In this document: piece after piece, positions 52,101-61,100 of the stretch
Numbering within the stretch: position 1 is the first letter of the stretch
Layout of the letters: each line of letters begins with the position of its first letter
Source of the DNA: Larix kaempferi
Taxonomy: Eukaryota > Streptophyta > Pinopsida > Pinales > Pinaceae
Reading direction: 5' to 3'
NCBI GenBank assembly: GCA_027924585.1
Contig: BSBM01000370.1
Span: 29,347,501 to 29,411,500 of the forward strand
DNA length: 64,000 nucleotides
Program-made: the position numbers and the translations under genes
The notes under the pieces: generated by a model
Databases searched by the model: none
Told to the model about the DNA's origin: nothing
What the model saw: the letters and a program-made list of their open reading frames with translations, nothing else

Positions 52101-55100
52101 TCCGAGAATGTGATGATGATGATGTTGTAGTGGGATTGTATCATCCCTGGATACATGTCCTAAAGGGATCCGTAGACTCTTGTCTTCGAGAATGTGATGA
52201 TGATGATGTTGTAGTGGGATTGTATCATCCCTATACTTCAGTCCAGAACTGATCCAGACATTTTTTTCCTCAAGAATGTGGTGGGATTGTATCATCCCTG
52301 GACTTCAGTCCATAACTGATCTGGAGACTTCTGTCCTCGAGAATGTGGTGGGATTGTATCATCCCTGGACTTCAGTCCAAAACAGATCCGAAGACTTCTG
52401 TACTTGAGAATGTGGTTGGGTTGTATCATCCTTGGACTTTAGTCTAGAACTGATCCAGAGACTTATGTCCTTTTGAATGTGGTTGGATTGTATCATCCTT
52501 GGACTTCAGTCCAAAACTAATCCGAAGACTTTTGTCTTCGAGAATGTCGTTGGGATTGTATCATCCCTGGACTTATGTCCTAAAGTGAGAGGGACTGATC
52601 ATCCCGTAACTGGATCAACATTGCATCATCCTTGGACTTATGTCTTAAAGTGAGAGGGACTAATCATCCCATAATTGGATCAGGATTGCATCATCCTTAG
52701 ACTTATGTCCTAAAGTGAGAGGGATTGATCATCTCGTAATTGGATCAAGATTGCATCATCCTTGGACTGATCATCCTGTAATTGGATTAGGATTGTATCA
52801 TCCTTGGACTGATGTCCTAAAGTAAGAGGGATTGATCATCCCATAATTGGATCATGTGTGTTGCAGGTTATATTGCTGCAGATGATGTTGCTGATCGAAA
52901 GATCAAGATGATGTTGTTGCTGATCGAAAGATCAAGATGATGTTGCGGATCGAAAGATCAAGATGTTGCTGCTGATCGAGAGATCAAGTGTTGTTGTAGA
53001 CGATTGAGTGATCAAGTACTGCAGAAGATGAAGACCAAAGATGAAGACTCAGTGTTGGAGAAGATGATGCTCTAGTACTGAAGATGTTGAAGATATTGAA
53101 GATGTTCCAACAACTGTTCCAGTTGCTGATGTTGTTGAAGAAAACTTCCAATGATTTATAGATGTATCACCTTGATGTTGTTGATGATGCTCTCTCTCCT
53201 TGCTCCTTTAGTTGATGTTGCTGTTGTCAGTAGAATACCCTTCTCGTTAAGGGGGAGTGTTGAAATATTGTAACTTTGAAGAATATTCTATTGTATTTTA
53301 TTGTTGTAATTTATTCGAAGATGTTTTATTCCTCCGTCGGGATGTCATTATTGTATTTGATTATGTAAAGTCATTGAGGTAAATCCTCCCTTGTAAGTCG
53401 GGGCAATAGATCCCCTTTGAGTCATTTGTAATGGGGTGTTTAAGTCCCCTAGAGAAGTCGGCCCAGTCAACATTAGGTTATGTTGTTAGGGGCCGACCTA
53501 GTTAGGGAAAAAGTCAAGTGGAAGATAAAGTATAAATAGAAGTGATGTGCTCCTCATTTGGACACACAATCACTTATGTATTGCGCATAGGAGAGAGAGA
53601 GAGAGATATTTGCAAGGAGGAGCACTTGCTTGGGGATTTTATCTTTGTACTTTTTGGTCATCTATATTGAGGAAGTTTCATTGGGTTTTCTACCCCATGA
53701 GGGTTTCCCAGGATAAATCTGTGTCTATCTTGTGATTGTGTTTCTTTTAGTGATCCTGTTTATGCTCTTGTTGTGAATTTGATTAAAACTTAACACTTCT
53801 GAGTAAGAGGGAGCAACTATAATGGACAATGTGATGGGGCAGGTAGTATGACACGCTTCTGAGTCAGAGGGAGCAACTACAACTGACTGTGTGATGGGAT
53901 TGGAGACAAATCTAGGTGTTGGAGGTGCCATAAGTACCTCCCTCGCTAAGAGGGAGTGTTAGATTTTGGTAGCTCGGGGGTACTTCTGCAATGTTGGTGC
54001 CTAGTCTGCAGAAGTGTTCGGACAAATGTCTCTCTTTAATAACTTGACTTTATTAAAGTGATTTTATAAGGTTAAGTGGGTCTTTTATTATTTAATGAAT
54101 AAAAGTGACTTTATAAAGTTGAGTCACTTGAGTGATTTAAGTGATCTCAATGAGAGATTAAATCATGATCGTTAGATCATGAGAGGCAAGATTTGATATT
54201 GGCCATTGAGATTTATGGTTAGGGTGGTTATTCATTAATGAGATTATAAAAAGGAGATTTTAAGAGAGATGGGGCACATTCTTTGAGAGAGAGAAGAAAG
54301 AGAGGAAGCAAAAAAAAAGGAGAGGAGTAGCTTGAAGGCGTGATTTCCAAGGAGGGAGGGCACACAAATCGAGACCATACTTAGCCATAAAGTATAGTCC
54401 ATACAACACGGTTTCAACACGTTATACTATGTATTTATGTCAGTTGTATAGTCTATCTATTGCACATAAATTGAGGTGTTGTTCTGCACTTATTTCGAGA
54501 TATTTATTGCTTCAAAGTGAGCTTGTACAGTCCGTATGTTGAAGGTACAAAAGTTTGAAAGTATAGGGCACGATTCCCAAGGCAGATTTCTAAGGTTGCT
54601 GGCTGTACAACAGAGTTGGCACAGAAAACGACGAGGTTGCTATGTGTGTTGAGATAAGTACATGTATTTAATGCTGATTATGCAAGTTGTAAACTAATTT
54701 TTTGAGTGCTCATACTAAACGTATTCTCTCTCTATTGGTTATCCCTTTGGGGTTTTTCCAGGGGCATTGCCCAAAATTTGTGTCAAATGAATGGTTGAAT
54801 ATTTGTTCATTGTTTTATTTCCTCTGCAGATTGATTAGTTACTTCTATTTTCTTGCTCATTATTACATTTGATTGCATGAGGGTTTACGTGCATTAATGG
54901 TGAATATTATTGGAGTATGAAATCTAGATGTGACTAAGTGTTTAACAAAACTTCTACAAGAGAAAAATTAAGTGTTGTAGAAAATTTACAGAAAGGAAGG
55001 GGATTCTTCATTTGACTCCTTCCCTTGTAAGCCCTAGTTCACCCTCAACTTTACCGAGAAGGATTTGGGTTAGCTCATGCAATTTAACTCTTTCGGTGAC

Positions 55101-58100
55101 ATATTAAGCATGGTCCTCATAGTTGGTGATTCTTTGACTCTATTTGCCCTTGATTGGATTGGCACTAGAGTGAGCTATTTCATCCTCCCATCACCTCTTT
55201 TATTTTCTATACTACAGAAAATACAAACATTTTGCTAGAGCTACTCTTCACATCACCTTATACTTCATTGCCTATAGCCCTAATAATTCTATCTTGGGGA
55301 ACCCCCTCTTGAGTTGGAAAAGAGCCAACCAAAAGTGAAAAGAGGGTTGGTGTGGTGACATTGGCCTCTCCTCTTGAGTTCCCCTTCAGTTAGTATTGCT
55401 TCGTTTGGACTTTAAGCAAACATGCTAGTTGCAGAGGTAACAAGGTCTACAAGATAATGCATCCAACAAATATTCACTAAGCCCCAAATCCAACCATCAT
55501 CCAGAAAATGGAGAGAAAACTCCTTTATATAAAGGGAGTTAAATCTCTCTTACAATAAAATACATTATTTGCCCAACTAACTCTATGTCAAGCCAATAAA
55601 TAATATAATAATGGAGTAGTTAGGTCTTATCCCTTCAAGTTGGACAAGTCAAATGGTTTCCACTTTCTCTAATTTTCTCCACTAGAAAATATGATATAAT
55701 AAGCAAGAGAAAGCTCCCAGAGAGAGGGTGCCTCACTAAAAGTAGGCTTGTTGATAAGTCAACATGCCAAAATATCCACAATTAATGTGACCTCCAAAAT
55801 GCTTGCATGCGAAATATAATAAAATACTCTTTGACATAAGAGAGTGTGCTCAATGTCCACATAGAAGTCACAAAGTGTGCCCTCCAAGATGCACGAGATA
55901 AGATAATAATATATTACTCCTATAAGAATGCTCCTCAACAAACTCCTCAAAATAGTAATGTGATCAACAAGGTTTGTGAACAAGTGTGCACAATCCATGT
56001 GTGAATACCAAGGTGGGGTGTTTCAAGTAACTCCATAAATAAGCATGCCAAAGGGCCAAATAGGTGGAGCACTCCACCTGTAAGGCTTGGTCAACAACCT
56101 CCAAGGATAAAAGATTCTCCATGGTGCTTTCTCGAATGTGTAACCTCTAATTAAAAATGCTCCTCAAAGTGGATGAAGTAGGGTCTTGACAATGTCAAAA
56201 CCCCATCAAATAATAAGATAATGGGCTCCAAGTGACACTCCCTCAATAATGTACAACCAACTCCTCCCTCAATAAATGTACAACCAACTCCTCCCTCCAA
56301 GGTAACCTTCACCATGTGAAAATGCATAGGGTTTTGACCAAGTGTGAGGTGAGAAGTCCATAAAAGGACCATTCTCTCCATTGTAAAGGGCGACGATGTT
56401 GGGAGGATTTGTTCCCCTTTGAGCTTAATTGAAAATTCATTCGGAGGTATTTTTTGGATATGTATTGGAACACTCTTTTTAATGTGTGGTGTAATTGTGT
56501 GGAGCTTTAATGATTGTGAATACTGCCAAATAATAGTTTTTCCTTTCTATATTTGTGTAGGGGGCCATAGAAGGGTGCTGCCACCACGTTGGAAGGTGAA
56601 GATTCTTAGCAGTTGCTAGTCTTTTCCCTTTGTGAGTGTGCACATACGAGCATTGATATTTACATTAAATCTAGTTTGATTGTGAAATATTGATCTCTTG
56701 TTTGCATATCGCATTTCCCGCAGCTAGAAGGAGGAAGGAAAATCTAGTAGTTGTACACTCGACTGAGCGGGGTTTGCTCAATCATGCGATCTCTTCCCCT
56801 TATTCACATAAGACACTAGGCCCTCTTGAGTTCTCTTTTGACTCCATTCCTCCCTTTTGATATACTGGCACTGGTCTTTTCCTGAGGATTGATTCTCACC
56901 TCCTTCCCATCACTTGTTCAATCTACCTTTTATCCTACAACCGTTTCTCTAAGGCAGTATCTTTAGTTCGCCTGGCCCTTAATTTCCCTTGCCTTAGTGA
57001 TCCTACCTTAGGGAAGCCCCCCCTTGAGTTGGAGGAAGAGCCAACCAGAAGTGAGGAAGAGAGGAGTGTGGTGACATTTGGCTACAATTCTACTCTCTCG
57101 GTGACATTTGGGTTAGCTCATGCAATTCTACTCTCTCGGTGACATTAAGCATGGCCCTCATAGTTGGTGATTCTTTGACTCTATTTTCCCTTGATTGGAT
57201 TGGTACTAGAGTGATCTATTTCATCCTCCCATCACCTCTTTTATTTTTTGTACTACAGAAAATACAAACGTTTTGCTAGAGCTACTCTTCACATCACCTT
57301 GTACTTCATTGCCTATAGCCCTAATAACTCTATCTTGGGGAACCCCCTCTTGAGTTGGAAAAGAGCCAACCAAAAGTGAAAAGAGGATTGGTGTGGTGAC
57401 ATTGGCCTCTCCTCTTGAGTTCCCCTTTGGTTAGTATTGCTTCTTTTGGACTTTAATCACACATGCTAGTTGGAGAGGTAACAAGGTCTACAAGATAATG
57501 CATCCAACAAATATTCACTAAGCCCCAAATCCAACCATCATCCAGAAAATGGAGAGAAAACTCCTTTATATAAAGGGAGTTAAATCTCTCTTACAATAAA
57601 ATACATTATTTGCCCAACTAACTCCATGACAAGCCAATAAATAATATAATAATGGAGTAGTTAGGTCTTATCCCTTCAATTTGGACAAGTCAAATGGTCT
57701 CCACTTTCTCTAATTTTCTCCACTAGAAAATATGATAAAATAAGTAAGAGAAAGCTCCCAGAGGGAGGGTGCCTCACTAAAAGTAGGCTTGTTGACAAGT
57801 CAACATGCTAAAATGTCCAGAATTAGTGTGCCCTCCAAAATGATTGCATGCAAAATATAATAAAATACTCTTTGACATAAGAGAGTGTGCTCAATGTTCA
57901 CACAGAAGCCACAGAGTGTGCCCTCCAAGATGCATGAGATAAGATAATAATATATTACTCCTAGAAGAATTCTCCTCAACCAACTCCTCAAAATAGTAAT
58001 GTGATCAACAAGGTCTGTGAATAAGTGTGCAAAATCCATGTGTGAATCCCAAGGTGGGGTGTTCCAACTAACTCCATAAATAAGTATGCCAGAGGGCCAA

Positions 58101-61100
58101 ATAGGTGGAGCACTCCACCTATAAGGCTTGGTCAACAATCTCCAAAGATAAAAGATTCTCCATGGTGCTTACTCGAATGTGTAACCTCTAATTAATAAAT
58201 GCTCCTCAAAGTGGACGAATTAGGGCTTTGACCATGTCAAACCCCCATCAAATAATAAGATAATGGGCTCCAAGTGACACTCACTCAATAAATGTACAAC
58301 CAACTCCTCCCTCAATAAATGTACAACCAACTCCTCCCTCCAAGGTAACCTTCACCATGTGAACATGCCTATGGTTTTGACCAAGTGTCAAAGATAACAA
58401 GTAGGGCAAGGGCACTCTCCAATTAATTTCTAGCACTTACTCTAATGCATAACCAACCTCAACCATGTGCAAGGAGTCAACATCAATAATAATCAATGTT
58501 TAACTAACTCCAAATAGGTGCTCCCTAGAAATGTGTGCCAACCTCCAACAAATGATAAAATATTCCCCACAATGCCATAGATCCACATGCGGCCCAACCA
58601 ACTCAAAGACCATGGGAATGGACCCTCCAAGCAAAATAATATAAAATATTGGTTATTAATTTCAACATGTGGGCGGGAGAAGGCGTGCGCTCCATCAAGC
58701 TTTTGTACCATGTAAATAAAGCTGTTCAACCTAGCAAAGATGAACCATGATACCAACATAATAACAAAATATAAGGCTCAACCAAGGGCATACCATGATC
58801 AAAGGGTTCAATATACATCCTCAAAACTTGGGAAAAGGCTAGATCATCAAAGAAACATGTAGTACCCTTCCTCTCTAACTCAAACTAAGGAAATAATACA
58901 TTAACAAAGGTACTAACATCATTCGATACACACCCCCACTAGGTGATGTCTAGCAATGTTACAATGTTATGTCAACTAAGGAAATCCCAAGAAGGCAAAG
59001 TGTATCAACACACCACATCAATACCATGGGAAAATGAGACATAAGAAAGGTGTCAACTCGATCAAAGATCAAGTATGCTCCCCACTACACATAGTCACTA
59101 AGACGCACCAAGAAAAATGTGACACATGAAGTAGCAAGCATCTATATGTCAAGAGAGTGATCTATCTAGCAAAGGCATGAAGGTAGCACCAAACCACAAG
59201 ATGTCCACTAACCATGACCATCGACCATAGAGAAGTGAAAATCACCAAAGATCTTCATCAAATATCCCAAAGCCAAGAAGAGAAATAACTCCATGAAGAT
59301 GTAGGCCCTCAAGTCCATCCAATGCTCCTAAGGTACCAGCTACCAATCACATCAATGTGAAACTTCATACAATATGGGGCGTAACAGGTACCATCTTCAT
59401 GAACAAAAGTGCCCTTTTCTGGTTATGACAGTTATCTTTGTTAAAAGGAAATGCCTTACTCCTCTAAATGCTAGCAATCCTAATGGAAAAGGCAGCGCCC
59501 TCCATTATGAATTAATGGTCCTCATTAACTCCATTCAAATAATAAATAATATTTAAGAAATAATGGTCCTTATCTACCAAAGCAACGCCCTCCGTTTTCT
59601 AAACATTTAACTGGTTAACCAGTCTTCTCCAACAAAACAGTCCTTAATTTCCACAATTATATCACATTTATGTCCCAGAATAGCAGCATGTTTATCCTTC
59701 AAGAAAGCAGCAGTGTAAAGGAAAGAACTCACGGAACATAAGGCTGATTGAAATGATGTCTTCATGTCTTTTTCCAAGCATTTAACTGATCCATATGCAA
59801 GTGCTAAAACTATTCTGCTGAAACAGAAAAATATATGCCATTTATACCATGACTTGTATCCCAGGAAAAGTTCAGTTTATTCTCCATGTATGCACTCTCG
59901 CTTATCCATTCACTGGAGAGTTTAATCCTGGTGCCATGTAAGCTTTGAAGCTTCATTAATTTGGAGGACTTGCTGGTACATTGAATGCTGGTTCCTTCCT
60001 GGAGTTTGTGAGTTTGCTGGTACATGTACGAGTGCTAACAATTACAACTTGTGAAACAGACCACATTCTATTGTTTATAGCTTCATGAAATCTTAAATCA
60101 TGGAAACTATTTTAGAGTGGAGAAGAATGGCTCTATGACTGCCTTTTAACTCTATACTTTTATCTTCTGGAGCATAGAATAACGTGTGCTACTGAAATTC
60201 AAATGTCATGTAAAAGGTGGATTGGGCTTATACCAATCCCTCCTTCTAAATTGCTATATGTTCATACTTCATTGTTAGCGATAATTTGATACAAAATAAT
60301 CTCCAAGGAAAAAATTTCCATAAAAATTGGGCTTGCGCTCAAAATATAGGTTTGATGATCTTATACTAGATAAGGTATTTACTAACAGTCAAAACTCCTG
60401 TCATTGTTTATCATTAGTATATACCAGGATAAATAGTCAAATGGTGTAGCTAAAATGCAGAGCCTATCTAGTCACAAGTTCAAAATAACTGGAGAGATTT
60501 TGTTTTCTTGTGGTAGGATCCAATGGTTTATGGGTGTCTACTATGTGTGAGAACTCAGGTCTCAGTTCTTTGCTTGATGAGCGTATAACTAGGTTAGTTT
60601 TAGTGTTATAATCCCCATTACTCACTGGACAAAGACTTCAATTTATGGATGAGTTCAAGCCAAATCCAACTGGGTTAGCTCTGCTCTATTTTTATATAAA
60701 TAATCCCAAGTTTGTAATGACTTACTCTTTTTGAAAGTATTATATGTAGAAGCTTTGCATTGTTCCTAATATTTGAATAAACCCTATGCTGTATCACTGT
60801 TACAGATTTTTGATATTTCATGTAGCATATCCAGCTGTGGTGGATACATTCAATTGCTCACTATTCTTGCAGAATCCATGACAACATTATTTCCACTTCA
60901 GCAAAAGGAGATTGTATTCACAAATGCTCTCTTGCAGTTGATGAGTTCATAATTACCCCCATTGCACGAGTGAAAACATACAGTAGATTTCCAAGTTGTA
61001 TACTGTACAAATGTAGCAACAGAGTTATGCTATTGCGGGGCCCATTCTAGAATATAAATTGTAAATGCAAGGTAGGAAAACATTTGAACCAAAATAATCA

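Larger units (their letters stand above)
47787..53795 (+). mobile_element. Inner copia element, 6,009 bp, target duplication CTTCT
   Basis: LTRs 47787-48323 and 53258-53795 (TGTTGAAATATTG..AAAACTTAACA) are flanked by CTTCT at 47782-47786 and 53796-53800. A hand comparison gives about 19 substitutions in about 537 bp. PBS TGGTATCAGAGC at 48324. Order is gag, protease stub, integrase tail, partial RT, RNase H, then about 1.2 kb of hairpin repeats and the polypurine tract AAGGGGGAG. Internal lesions make it non-autonomous. Confidence 0.95.
44974..54990 (+). mobile_element. Outer copia element with a second copia element nested inside; target duplication GAAAG
   Basis: 5' LTR 44974-45958 and 3' LTR 53957-54990, both TGTTAGATTTTGGTAGCTCG..TTACA. 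GAAAG flanks the whole unit (44969-44973, 54991-54995). TGGTATCAGAGC, the initiator-Met tRNA primer site, follows the 5' LTR at 45959. AAGAGGGAG precedes the 3' LTR. Removing the inner element and its duplication leaves about 4.0 kb with gag and protease remnants but no integrase, RT or RNase H, so the element was already a deletion derivative or has lost them since. Confidence 0.92.

Noticed and set aside
51825-52295. 156-codon minus-strand ORF with repeated HHHHIL peptides
   Set aside because: Produced by the antisense of the 3' hairpin minisatellite and the copia C-terminus. The regular repeat unit explains its openness.
52016-53000. CRISPR-like array
   Set aside because: The repeats are contiguous, diverge gradually and sit in a plant retrotransposon. 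There are no unique spacers and no cas genes.
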